This document shows, piece by piece, positions 44,701-56,400 of a stretch of DNA of 64,000 nt. The DNA comes from Scytonema hofmannii PCC 7110 (GTDB taxonomy: Bacteria; Cyanobacteriota; Cyanobacteriia; Cyanobacteriales; Nostocaceae): assembly GCF_000346485.2 (NCBI RefSeq), contig NZ_KQ976354.1:9368666-9432665 (forward strand), in the 5' to 3' direction. Every line of letters starts with the position of its first letter. The stretch's first letter is position 1. Position numbers and translations under genes: made by a program. Below the pieces are notes generated by a model. The model saw nothing but the letters and a program-made list of their open reading frames with translations. It had not been told where the DNA came from and did no database searches.

Positions 44701-45455
44701 CTTGTTAGGAGAACTGGGGTAGGTGTATCGTTAAGAATAGTTGGTTGGGCATTGCGAACGGTTTCTGCAAGCATTGTCTCAAACATCTGATTGAGCAGAA
44801 ACGCACGCATGGCATCGTCCAACTGGGCGCTGATAAATTTCTCCAATCGCAGGATGACTACCCATTCTCCTAACTTGGTTGGTGGTAGCAGTTCTCCCGC
44901 TTGGGAAGTGGAAAGCATTTTAGCGATGGTAGGATGGGGTTGTGACAGGGGAACCGGACCGAGCAATCCTCCTGTTTGTGCTTCTGCACCTTGCGAGTAT
45001 AATGATGCACATTCAGCGAAGGTCTGTTCTCCTGCTAGTATGCGGAAGAACAGTTCTTGAGCAACTTCCATGGAAGGAGTGCGGATGAGGGAATAGACAA
45101 CTTTGTCTAATTGGGATTTGTGATTGAGAAATATGGATTCAATCTTCGCTCCCCATGTGGCCATTTTGAATTTCTCAATCCTGAGTTCTTTTGTTGCTAA
45201 TGCTTCTAGTTGCTCGGTTGTCATGCCATAAGTTAGCAACCAAGTTTGGAGTAGCTCGGGTGTAGTAATTTGGTTCTTCTGGTAGAACTGCTCTTGGGCG
45301 CTCTTTCTCTCTTCCACAGTCAGTGTGACAGGAGCAATAGCAGAGTCAATAATCATGGAGCGACATAACTGGGGTAGCATTTGGTACTCAGCTAGCAGGC
45401 GAAAAACCTCTGCTTCTGTGATTGTGCGATTCCCAAATTGGAGAATTTGAGCCAT
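44697..45455 (-). CDS. PpiC-like (parvulin/SurA-type) peptidyl-prolyl isomerase
   Basis: A 252-aa protein with a SurA-like helical part (about 1-120) and a parvulin-like C-terminal half (about 130-225, including QTFAECASLYSQGAEAQTGGLLGPV). Such genes often precede cyanobacterial type I secretion ABC genes and may keep substrates export-competent. No signal peptide is seen from the chosen start, ATG 45455 (MAQILQFGNRTITEAE); the longer form (from 45512) adds a Cys-rich stretch. The stop overlaps the ABC start (ATGA), so the two are translationally coupled. Confidence 0.78.
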   Translation of the reverse strand: MAQILQFGNRTITEAEVFRLLAEYQMLPQLCRSMIIDSAIAPVTLTVEERKSAQEQFYQKNQITTPELLQTWLLTYGMTTEQLEALATKELRIEKFKMATWGAKIESIFLNHKSQLDKVVYSLIRTPSMEVAQELFFRILAGEQTFAECASLYSQGAEAQTGGLLGPVPLSQPHPTIAKMLSTSQAGELLPPTKLGEWVVILRLEKFISAQLDDAMRAFLLNQMFETMLAETVRNAQPTILNDTPTPVLLTR

Positions 45456-45934
45456 AGAGAGTTTGGGTAGATGACAGAGCCAGCAAAAAAGAGAGTATTG
45501 TTTTTGGTACAAACTCCCTATTGCATAATGGCTTGTTGGTTATCTATATCACAATGATGAGTCTACTTAATTTGGTTATAAGATTGGCAGTTGAATGCGT
45601 GGAAATACTAAGGTGGCTGCTTTATGGGTTGACAATGCATCTGTGGAAAGGCTACTGTACTAATCTGGGGTGAACTTCCGGGTTTTCTATTCCAAAATGT
45701 AGATACACAGAGAGTTTTGAGCAAGCGCGTACAAAAATCCCACGCAGGGCACGGTAATCCATGGTATTGGGTATCCAGATGAGTAAGCATACCACTACCC
45801 CAAGAAAGCTTAAAAGCCAATATCTACCTTTAAAGTTGATAGGTATTAGCTGTGTGAGCGATTAGGATTTAAAAGATTGATGTTTTGTCATGTACATACA
45901 TGGCTGACACATTGAAATTTCAAGGGTTTTTGTC
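45456..45934. other. 479-bp gap before the toxin region
   Basis: It should contain the promoter of the minus-strand PpiC-ABC transcript. I cannot name a box with confidence. The minus-strand frame at 45608-45820 has no recognisable features. Confidence 0.4.
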
Positions 45935-46228
45935 TTAACTCGGTTTCTTGAAGAGTTGATACTCACTCCCCTTACCCGAAGGACTGATTAAGCGAGCTGT
46001 TACAGTGTCAGTACCTACAGTGGCTCCATCTGTAAACATACCATCGTAGAAGATCTGTTGACCCGCAACGCCAGTGAAACTATAATCATGCATCAGGCGA
46101 CCGGGTTCTAAGGGCTTGGTCACCTCAGCACTCAATTGCAACACGCGGTGATCGCAACCGCCATTCGCTAGATAGAGCATGGATTTCAAGTCGATTCTAT
46201 GAGGTCTATGAGGGCGGCAAAATGACAA
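45935..46228 (-). pseudogene. Remnant of a PPC-like domain of the giant-protein family
   Basis: The frame includes LEPGRLMHDYSFTGVAGQQI and a closing LISPSGKGSEYQLF. This is the same domain type as the repeats at 62245-64000 (LDPGQRTHFYQF, GTAGERLYLDS). The sequence before LSAEVTKPLEPG has no similarity to anything here and no start signal stands before it. It is best read as a leftover of a larger YD/adhesin gene. Confidence 0.5.
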
Positions 46229-46425
46229 CGTGTTGTTCGGTGGCGATCAATGATGTTAACCAGCATGAGGTTTGTAGTTTGTCGATGACATCTCTGTGAG
46301 AAATCCGGGTAAAGTCGAACTTAGAAAACTATCTCGGAAAAAGCATTAAAATATATTATTCATTAAATATATCAAGTTTTTTTCGTGCGCTTGCACCTAC
46401 ATCTACGAGAAATGACGTTATTACT

Positions 46426-47040
46426 ATGAAAGCATTTGACTGGGAAATCTTCCTGAAACAAGAGAGCCAAAAAATTATTGCGGATTATAAAGAAAAGAAA
46501 AGTAAGGGTAAGGGTGGAGATTGGAGTTTTATAGAACTTGCTTCTGAAACTATTGAATCTGAATGGTTAGGTTATCCAGGCGCAACAGAAGAGCAAATTG
46601 TTGCTGCTGAGACTCGTTTAGGTATAATTTTGCCACCTTCATATCGAATGTTTTTGACAGTTACGAATGGTTGGCCTGCGCTACCTGGACCTCAGAAGTT
46701 GTATTCCACAGAGGAAATTAATTGGTTCTGTGCAGAAAATCAGGATTGGATTGATGAATGGACAACTGCACTAAAACTTCTTCCACCTATCACTGATGAA
46801 CAATATTTTGTTTATGAAAAAAATTATTTTTGGAACCAACCTATACGCACAGAGTATATGCAAACCTCCCTACAAATTAGTGATGAAGAGGATGCTAGTG
46901 TTGTTTTACTAAATCCTCAAGTTACCCATAATTATGAGTGGGAGGCATGGCTTTTAATCAGTGGTCGTGCTAGTATTTTGCGATGCCGTTCTTTTCAAGA
47001 ACTAATTCAAACAATGGGAATGGTAAATCCCTGGTTATGA
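46426..47040 (+). CDS. SMI1/KNR4 (SUKH) family protein, putative toxin immunity protein
   Basis: A 204-aa soluble protein. The middle segment (YPGATEEQIVAAETRLGIIL, then PPSYRMFLTVTNGWPAL) is the typical SUKH motif region. SUKH proteins are the commonest immunity proteins of polymorphic nuclease toxins. The gene is convergent with the truncated toxin copy that ends in a NucA/NucB-like remnant (27 bp between the stops), so it may have been that toxin's antidote. The start ATG 46426 has no strong Shine-Dalgarno. Confidence 0.75.
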   Translation: MKAFDWEIFLKQESQKIIADYKEKKSKGKGGDWSFIELASETIESEWLGYPGATEEQIVAAETRLGIILPPSYRMFLTVTNGWPALPGPQKLYSTEEINWFCAENQDWIDEWTTALKLLPPITDEQYFVYEKNYFWNQPIRTEYMQTSLQISDEEDASVVLLNPQVTHNYEWEAWLLISGRASILRCRSFQELIQTMGMVNPWL

Positions 47041-47066
47041 TTGTGATTCATCTGCGTTCGTAATGA

Positions 47067-49645
47067 TTACCTACCAATAGGAGTAAATCCTCTAAAAATT
47101 CCATCTCGTGTGAAGTAGCCAGACTGCATTCTGAGTTGTGGGATTCCTACTACAAGAAATCGTCCTCGCGGTGTATCGGGTATAAGATTGACATTTAGAT
47201 CTCCATAAAAAGCCGATATTAATCCCGCTTGTCTTCTAGACTCAGCATCAGGTACATATCTAACAGATACTTGATTGTTATTAAACCGAGCTGTCCCTCC
47301 ACTTGTAGTTGTACTAAATGGAAACTCATCACGGACTACTTTATTTTCCCGGTCAATCACACTCGCTAAATCACCATTCGCATCGTACTCATAGCGAATA
47401 AGATACCCCATCGGGTCAAAAACTGACGCAATTCTCCCAAGTGCATCGCGCTCAAAAGTAATCTGCTTTCCGGTTGAACTGACAATTCCCGCATCGCTAT
47501 AAGTCAGTTTATTTGAGTTAGTGTCAGTGACTGTCAGCAAATCACCAGTTTGTGCATCGATTTCATAGACAATCCCTTCCTTTGTTGTCAGGACGTAAAT
47601 GCTACCAAAGTTGACATCCGCAGGATTATAAGGCACACCACCATTTAAGCCAACGTACTCATTGCTACCAGCCTTATGAAGAATCCGGGTATCTTTCACT
47701 GTTAAAGTACTGGTGACACCTTGATCGCCAACAAACTTGGGACGATAAACAACCGCATCCGGATTTTTTGCGATCGCAGATGCTAACCCAAATAACGGGT
47801 CAACAGTCGGTTTGAATGTAAACGCTTCTCGCTTACCTCCTGGCAAGGTAATGTATACACGAGTCCCATCTTTGAATGCGCTTTGATACCCAATCAGTTG
47901 GTCTTCTTCACTTGGAGATCTCAACGAAGTCCGCAGGTCGGTATCTCTAAACTCCATCCGCCAGCCGTAGCCAAAGTCATCAGTCATACCACTAGTGAGG
48001 GTGTCATAAGTACGTGTCAGGGTGATGGGGATGCCAGTGACAGGAATTGATAAATCAGTAAACGACAACCGGAAGTTACCTAGCTTTAAATCACCCGCAA
48101 CATCCACAACTTCCTCAGAGTAGGAAATATTACCGCCATTGTCTGCAACTTCTAATCGCAAAATGTAGGAATCGTTTTGCAGCAAAGATGGGTCGAACTT
48201 ACCCAGAACACCATCAGCTATTGCATTTGGATGATCGACAAACAGGATTTCCTTGAACTCCCCACCAGCAACAGGCGCAACCAGTAGTTTGTAGTAATCT
48301 AACTGACCGTCATCAGAGAGACTGCCTTTGATATCTATCGGTGCAGTCACCAAACTACCTGCATAAGTTCCTAAGTTGAGGCTGACAACAGGAGCATTGA
48401 CATCGCTAGTATCGATCGCCGCAACATCAAAAGTTGCTTGTCCAATATTGCCTGCTGTATCAGTTGCAACAGCTACTGCTCTAATTGTCAGAGCAGTAGT
48501 AGGTGTAAACCGTGCCATGCCGTTGCCATCGAGCACAAAAGGTGTATCATTAATCAGCAGTTTTAGCCCGGCCACTTTCATATTGTCTGTTGCTCGTGCT
48601 TGAAAGATGACAGTTTCCCCAAGGTTTACTAGGTCGTAATTAGCAATCAGCCTCACGAGGGGTGCTATTGTATCAGATGTTACTGACAAGTCATACTCCT
48701 GCTGTTGAACACCGCCATTGCCATCGCTCACTGTGAGAACAACATGGTGAGAACCAACATTGCTGGTGTTCGGCGTCCACCGCAAGCGTCCCAAATTATC
48801 CAGGGTGATACCTTTATTGAGAGATGCAGTGTCCTTGGAATAACTCAACTTATCGCCATCAACGTCAGTTGTCCTAACATCGTAAGCATAAGTACTACCA
48901 GGAGTTGCACTCAGGACTGGGTGAGACTGGATAACTGGAGTATTATTTGCCCGTGCCGTCAGCGTAAACCCTTGTGCGGCACCCTCTCCATGAGTATCCA
49001 CCGCACCAACTACAATCTGATAGCTACCAGCAATGGGGTTGTTCCAAGTTAGCAATCCTGTATTCGGGTTAATTTCGATATTGATGCCGTCGGGTTTAGA
49101 CAGCAGTTGGTAGACTAGAGTATCGCCTGCATCCGGGTCAGTTGCCACCACTTGGTAGTTATAAGCACTACCAACCGACGCCTTGAAGACAGGAGTTGAA
49201 GTGATAACGGGAGCATTGTTGATAGCCGTTTCACTCACAACTATTGTATAGGTTTGGGTGGAGGTAGCACCAAGAGCATCGGTCACGAACACTTCGACTG
49301 AGTGGTCACCGACTTGCGTACCTTGGGGTGTCCATTGAATCGCGCCGTTGTCGTCAATGGTCATGCCAGTTGGCGTTTTGCCCAAATTGAAGGTGAGTGT
49401 ATCGTTCTCTGGATCGGTAGCAACAACAGTGTAGGTATAGGGTTGATTTTTCGCGGCTCTTGTGACGGGATTTGAGACAATTGTGGGTGGAGCGTTAATG
49501 CCAGTCACTTGTAGAGTAAATTCTTGAGTCGTATACCCACCCAACGCATCTGTCAGTTGCACGGCGACGGTGTGTTCTCCGATTTGGTCCGATGCGGGAA
49601 CCCAACGCAACGCGGACGATTGTGCATCAACCCTGCGGGGACGAG
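47067..49645 (-). pseudogene. 5'-truncated duplicate of the giant YD toxin gene with NucA/NucB-like tail
   Basis: An open frame of about 860 codons is closely similar to the Ig-like/YD part of the giant gene (about 54830-57060) from ALRW-QIGEHTVAVQLTD to the start of the YD repeats. Its 5' side breaks off near 49645; the frame reaches 49703 only through unrelated sequence with a TTG start. At about 47336 the YD sequence changes to RDEFPFSTTTSGG and VRYVPDAESRRQAGL, then ISAFYGDLNVN, which resembles the C-terminal half of NucA/NucB nucleases (DEYPFAST, QG-L-FY). The nuclease is probably incomplete, because YD sequence joins straight to DEFPF. It looks like a displaced toxin cassette left by duplication and recombination. 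Confidence 0.75.
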
Positions 49646-49800
49646 CAAAGAGCAAAGTCGCTTGGCTTAAAAGAAAAGACCAAAGGTTGTAAAAGGGTGA
49701 CAACTTTCTTTATAGGCGTAGACCTTAAAGCCTTTAAAGTAGAATAGCAAGTAAAAAAATATTAATAGCATAGCTCTTGGCAGCGCTTTAACTGTAAAGT

Positions 49801-50439
49801 TTAACTCGCGTCGATTATACTTTTTCCGCCGTTATCAAACGAAGTACAAAGCCACTCCAAAAAGTTACAATCCAAGATTTTCATTTCTTTCAATCGTTGC
49901 AAATCCTCATTTTCTTTTGTCATTTCTCGAACTGCTAGTGGATGATTGGTAATAGCGTCTAGTTGAGCTTTTTTATCTTTATACTGGCTGGCATTGAAAG
50001 ACTCATCTCTAGCACGGATAAATAGCTCAATAGTGTTAAATCTAACGCCTTTAACAACTTGAAGAATAAATTGTAAAGAAGTTGGATTTAGATAAGCGTG
50101 TAAAGTAGCATGGATTGCGAAAAGAGCCTCTTGAGCTTCAAAAAGATAGTAAGAATCAAAAAAATCATCTGAGTCTGGACAGATATCTTCGCGAACACAA
50201 TCTTCGGCTAATTGAAGAAGTTGGACTTCATCCGCTGATTTTCTTTGTAAGGCTTGCCAAATCTCGTTTAGTGCCTTTCTTGGTACAAGAGGGTTACCCC
50301 AATTCTCCATTCGCGAAAAGGCGTTGTAATTGGGAAGCATTCTCTCGCAAATAGAAGCTGCAAAAGCCACTCTGTGAAGAGGAGAGAGTTGTTTTAGTTC
50401 TTGTTCTAAAGAGTCCATGTCAAAAAAATACAAGTTCAT
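49801..50439 (-). CDS. DUF416 family protein, putative immunity partner of the deaminase toxin
   Basis: A 212-aa soluble helical protein with the DUF416 pattern (LSPLHRVAFAASICERMLP, then ENWGNPLVPRKALNEIWQ). It starts 20 bp after the end of the giant toxin gene on the same strand, the standard place for an immunity gene. AGGAG lies about 11 bp before ATG 50439, and a second in-frame ATG is at 50418. The toxin partner is inferred from position. DUF416 has relatives outside toxin loci, so the immunity role is not certain. Confidence 0.72.
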   Translation of the reverse strand: MNLYFFDMDSLEQELKQLSPLHRVAFAASICERMLPNYNAFSRMENWGNPLVPRKALNEIWQALQRKSADEVQLLQLAEDCVREDICPDSDDFFDSYYLFEAQEALFAIHATLHAYLNPTSLQFILQVVKGVRFNTIELFIRARDESFNASQYKDKKAQLDAITNHPLAVREMTKENEDLQRLKEMKILDCNFLEWLCTSFDNGGKSIIDAS

Positions 50440-50459
50440 TTGTCTTCTTACTCCTTTTA

Positions 50460-53400
50460 CTATTTACTTGGCTTATCTGGCTTCAATTTGCTACCTCTTC
50501 TAATACCTTCTGTTTGCATTTCTGTCCAACAAGAAGAGCAAATCCCAGCAGGATGGCTTACCCCAATCGCTTCAATTTTTTGCCCGGTACTCTTTTGCAG
50601 TCTGATTAAACGTCTTTCTGCGTGGTTATCTGGTTTGGCATAGCTTCCTTTTTTTTCCTCATATACAATATACCCATCTTTTCTGAGCAAAGTTTCTTGG
50701 TAGTCTGTAAATTCTCCAAAAGAGTTGGCTACAACTTTTGCCTCCGATCCCTCAATTCGACCTACAGCAACTGTTCTGTGAGTCCTAGCTACGTCATCGT
50801 AAATTTTTTTAGCAATATCTTTAGCCTCTCGATCCAATTCGTAATCTTCTGGGTCGATCCCTGGATCACTATATATGGAATAAACATAATTTTCCAGATA
50901 CTCACTGAGACTCAAAGGTATACTTGGGAAAGTTTCAGTATTACTTACCTCTAGTTGAGGATCTCCAGCAAAGCCTCCAAGACGTCCTGTAAGTTTTTGT
51001 AATAACTCACTATCCGGTTTACGAGCAGTATTATCAGAAACTTCTAGCCGAGGATCGTCACCAATGCCTTTGAGAGTTTCTGGAATATAAGAGCCAAGCT
51101 CAATACCAATTTCTATCATGCGAACTGCTGTGAGGACAGCGATGATTGTTGTTACAATCGCGATGCCCCAACTGGCGTCGGGAGACATTGCTAATATGGC
51201 ATTGAGACCGGACGGGTCGATTAAATTGGCTGGATTGCCGTTAGCATAAAGATACTTATGCAATGTTAATGGTTCTTCAAGACGACCCTCATAAACATCT
51301 CGTCTTGTAAACCGACCAGTATTGGGGTCGTAGTAACGTTGCCTTAGATAGTATTGCTCTAAATCCTCATCGTATTGTTCTCCAGCGAACAGGTAGTTAT
51401 TGTCTGTACTGCCACTGCTACCAATTAACTTACCAAATGCGTCATAAGTATAGGTATCGGTAATTGAAGCTTGCCCATCAGTCAAAACCCGTGTACTACC
51501 TAACCCATCTACTAGATAGAAGGACTGTTGTCCATCTTTAGTTTGGGAAATTAAATCGTGACCGTAGAGGTAAGAAGTTTTTAGATTACCACTTGAGTCG
51601 TATTCTGCTACAGCCTGGGCATGGGGTAAATTGGTATCGACGAGATAGTTTGTAGTTATACCATCAGATGTAGAGCTAACTCGAATACCTTTAGCATCGT
51701 AAACATAATCAACTGGCTTGCCATCAAGAAGATTGTTAACACCTATTAAACGGTTTTCAAAGTCCCAGGTGTAAATTATTTCGCTATTGCCATCCTTAAC
51801 ACGGGAAATCATATTACCATTATTGTCATAGGTGTAATTGTAGGTATAGACTGTCTCACCATTTTTAAGCTGCGTTTCGTCGAGCAGCAAATCATTATTG
51901 TTGTAATAGTAAGTTGTCAGTCCTTCAACTGAGTCATTACTCCTTAGACGGTTACCAACATTGTCATATGTATAGCTAATAATACGACTGTTATTTACAG
52001 AGTCAGAAGGGTCAGTTATTTTTTCGCTCAAAAGACGATACAATTCGTCATATTCATACTTAACTTTTCGTCCATTGTGTTCCTCAACTTCGAGACGATA
52101 CCCTACGGGATTGAGAGTGTAATCATAGCTAGAAATAATCGTTTCTTCACCAGATCCGGGGTTAGTTAGAGCATTTTTCAGGGAAACTAAGCGATTAAGT
52201 TGGTCGTATTGGCGAGTTTCAACAATATTATTGGATAGTTTTGTACGCCAAAGATTACCAACTGCATCATAAAAGTAAGTAGTCGTATCTGTATCTTTAG
52301 TTACGGTTCTCAGACGATTTAACTCATCGTAAGTGTGTTTTATAGTACCAGCTTTAGTTTTAACTGAGGTGCGATTTCCAGCGATGTCATACTCATACTC
52401 AATTGTTGCTCCAGTGTCTAGAGACGGGCTATTTGGATCGGTACGGGAAATTAATCGGTTAAGCAGATCGTACTTGTAGCTCGTGGTTCCTCGACTATCC
52501 GTAACCGTTTCTACTTGTCCAGTCTTGGTGTAAGTGTAGTTGACCGATGTGCCATCGAAAAATTCTTTGGCAATGACGCGGTTATTGTCGTCGTATGTGT
52601 AATTGATTGTATTTTGATTGAAGTCTTTTTCTTTGACAACATTTCCGACTGCATCGTAAGTAGTCTCCGAACGTTGTAATAAAGGTAGTACTGTAGCGAC
52701 TCGGCGATTGCGCTCGTCGTATTCGTAAGTTGTAATATGACCATTAGCATCTTTTGTACTGACTAAATTGCCAGTTAAATCATAGCCATATTCCGTTCTT
52801 TGTTGTCTGGCATCGATGACAGCAGTTAATCTTCCTCGTGAATCATACTCATACTGCGTTGTTTGATTATCTTGGTCAGTTTTGGCAATAACTTGGTTAC
52901 TATTGTCGTAAACGGTAGTCGTAGAGGTTCGGTCAGCAAAATGAGTTTTTACAAGCCGTTCTTGCTCGTCATACACGTAGCTTGTTGTGTGGTTGAGAGC
53001 ATCGGTTTTTGTTAATTGATTTCCTACCTCATCATAGGTGTATTTGGTTTCATTATGAAGAGCATCGCGAATGAGAGTTTGACGACCTGCTTGATCGTAT
53101 TCGTATTTGGTGCGATTTCCTCGCTCGTCAATAAAGGCTATTTTTCGCCCTATTTCGTCATACTCATTGTGAGTTTTAGGATTATCCTCATCGCTACCAA
53201 TTGTATCGTCTGGATAAATTGTTTCTATTAACTTGCCAACACTATTGTATTTGTATTTGGTGGTTTGTCCAGCTTTATCAGTACGAGCTATTACACGACC
53301 ATTAGCATCAAAAGTTGTAGTTGTAGAAGTACCATTGCTGTAATTTGTCTGTTTTAGGCGTCCTAATTGGTCGTAGACAAAAGTAGTGGTGCGTCCCAAA

Positions 53401-56400
53401 GCATCAGTTGTACTGATTAGCCTTCTTGAAGAGTCATACTCATGACGAGTTCTGGGATTATCAGATAAGTTTTGTGGTGTTTTGTCAGGGGAAATAGTTT
53501 CTATTAATTGACCGAGAGCATTGTAACGATATTCTGTACGATTACCCCGCTCGTCAATTTCTGCCTTGACTAAACCATCTTGATAATATTCAGTGCTTGA
53601 ATAGGGGTTATTTACTAGATAAGCTGGCGAATCTTTAGGATATACAACTAAAGTCCAATCTATCGAATCTAATGTTTCACCTGGTGCAATTGCTGCAATT
53701 AATTGTGCCAGAGTATTTTCTGTTGCCGATGGATAAATAATCTTAGTTACCCTTCCTAATGCATCGTATTCATAATGGGTAACTTCTCCATTTTGGTCAA
53801 TGGTTGCTCGACTGCGACCCCCTTCATCATAAATAGTAATTGTTCGCGGATTATCAAGAGAGTTGTTCTCTGTATTGTCAGGGGAAATTGTTTCTACTAT
53901 CTGACCTTTGGAGTTATAACGATATTCGGTTTGATTGTGTCGAGCATTAATAACAGCAGTTTGATTACCATTGTTATCGAATTCATATTTGGTGACATTT
54001 TGAAGAGGGTCTTTAACCGATGTCACCCGACCTTCTCGGTCGTAAGTTAGCTCAGACACCAGCTTTTGTAAACCTTGGGATGTCGTAACAGTCTGAGTTT
54101 CGCTCAAACGCTTGCCATTGGCATTATAAGTGTAGATAATTTCGTTGCCTTGAGCATCTATTGCACTTTCTATATTGCCAACGGTATCGTACCTGAACTG
54201 AGTTGTATTACCATTAACATCGACTATCTCAGTTAGATTTCCTTTCAGGTCATAACCGTACTTAGTAATATTTCCAGCCGCATCGGTCATAGACCGCAGT
54301 CTGCCTTTGGAGGAGTAAGTATATGTAGTAGCATTTCCCAAGGGGTCAACCTCGGTTAAAAGCCGACTGTACTGACCGTAAGTATAATAAGTAACGTTAC
54401 CTATCGGGTCTGACTCCGTTAGCATATTACCAAAGTTGTCGTAGGTATATTTTTTTGTGAAACCATCAGATCCAGAGCGGTCTGATATAACAGTTCGTTC
54501 TAGAACATCATTATCATCGTTATACTTGCGCTTAGTGATTTTACCAAGGGCATCAATTTCAGTGACAACGTTACCGCGAGTATCGTAAACATAGGTTGTG
54601 ACATTACCTAACTGGTCGGTAACTTTTTGTTCCGAAGCGTCAAGGTCATAAGTCATCTCCACAGGCAAGCCGTTCACATCTACTATCTTCTTCAATCGCC
54701 CATCTTCACCGTACTCATTCCTTACCCCAGTTCTACCTAACGGGTCAATAATTTTATCGAGATAATGCTGACGCTGTTGATTGTACTCTAGACGTGTTGT
54801 ATTATCTTCCCGGTCAGTCACACTCATTAAATCACCCTGAGCATCGTACTCATAGCGAATCAGTTCACCCATCGGGTCTTTCACCGCAGCAATCCGACCA
54901 AGTGCATCCCGCTCAAAGGTAATCTGCTGACCGGTTGAACTGACAATTCCCGCATCGCTATAAGTCAGCTTATTCGAGTTAGTGTCAGTTATGTTGAGCA
55001 AATCGCCAGTTTGTGCATCGATTTCATAAACAATCCCTTCCTTAGTTGTCAGGACGTAAATGCTACCAAAATTAACATCAGCAGGATTGTACGGCACACC
55101 ACCATTTAAGCCAACATACTCTTTGCTACCAGCCTTATGAAGAATCCGGGCATCTTTGACTGTCAGAGTGCTAGTAACACCCATTACGCCAACGAATGCT
55201 GGTTTATACACGTAGGGGTCACTATCAATATCGGCAGATGCAGTTGCCAGGTACTTAAATACTGGGTCGATTGTTGGTTTGAATGTAAACGCTTCCCGCT
55301 TACCTCCAGGTAAGGTAATGTATACACGAGTTCCATCTTTGAAGGCGCTTTGATACCCAATCAGTTGGTCTTCCTCACTTGGAGGTCGCAACGAAGTCCT
55401 CAGGTCGGTATCCCTGAACTCCATCCTCCAGCCATAGCCAAAGTCATCAGTCATACCACTCGTGAGGGTGTCATAAGTCCGGGTGAGCGTGATGGGGATG
55501 CCAGTGACTGGAATTGATAAATCAGTAAACGACAACCGGAAGTTACCCAACTTCAAATCGCCTGCAACATCAACCACTTCCTCAGAGTAAGAAATATTGC
55601 CGCCATTGTCTGCCACTTCTAAGCGCAAGATGTAAGAGTCGTTTTGCAGCAAAGAGGGATCAAATTTACCCAGAACACTATCAGCGATCGCATTTGGATT
55701 ATCAACAAACAGGATTTCCTTGAACTCCCCACCAACAACAGGCGCAACCAGTAGTTTGTAGTAATCCAGCTGACCGTCATCGGAGAGACTGCCTTTGATA
55801 TCTATCGGTGCAGTCACCAAACTACCTGCATAAGTTCCCAAGTTGAGGCTGACAACAGGAGCATTGACATCACTCGTATCGATCGCCGCAACATCAAAAG
55901 TTGCCTGTCCAAAATTGCCTGCTGTATCAGTCGCAACAGCCACTGCTCTAATTGTCAGAGCAGTAGTAGGTGTAAACCGTGCCATGCCGTTGCCGTCGAG
56001 CACCACAGATGTATCATTAATCAGCAGTTTTAGCCCGGCCACTTTCATATTGTCTGTTGCTCGTGCTTGAAAAATGACAGTTTCCCCAAGGTTTACCAAG
56101 TCGTAATTAGCAATCAGCCTCACAACTGGTGCTATGGTATCAGCTGTTACTGACAGGTCATACTCCTGCTGTTGAACACCGCCATTACCATCGCCTACTG
56201 TCAGAACAACGTGGTGAGAACCAACATTACTGGTGTTGGGCGTCCACCGCAAGCGTCCCAAATTATCCAGGGTGATGCCTTTATCGAGAGATGCAGTGTC
56301 GAGGGCATAACTCAACTTATCGCCATCAGCGTCAGTTGCTTTCACATCGTAAGCATAAGTGCTAAGAGGAGTTGCACTCAGGACTGGGTGAGACTGGATA

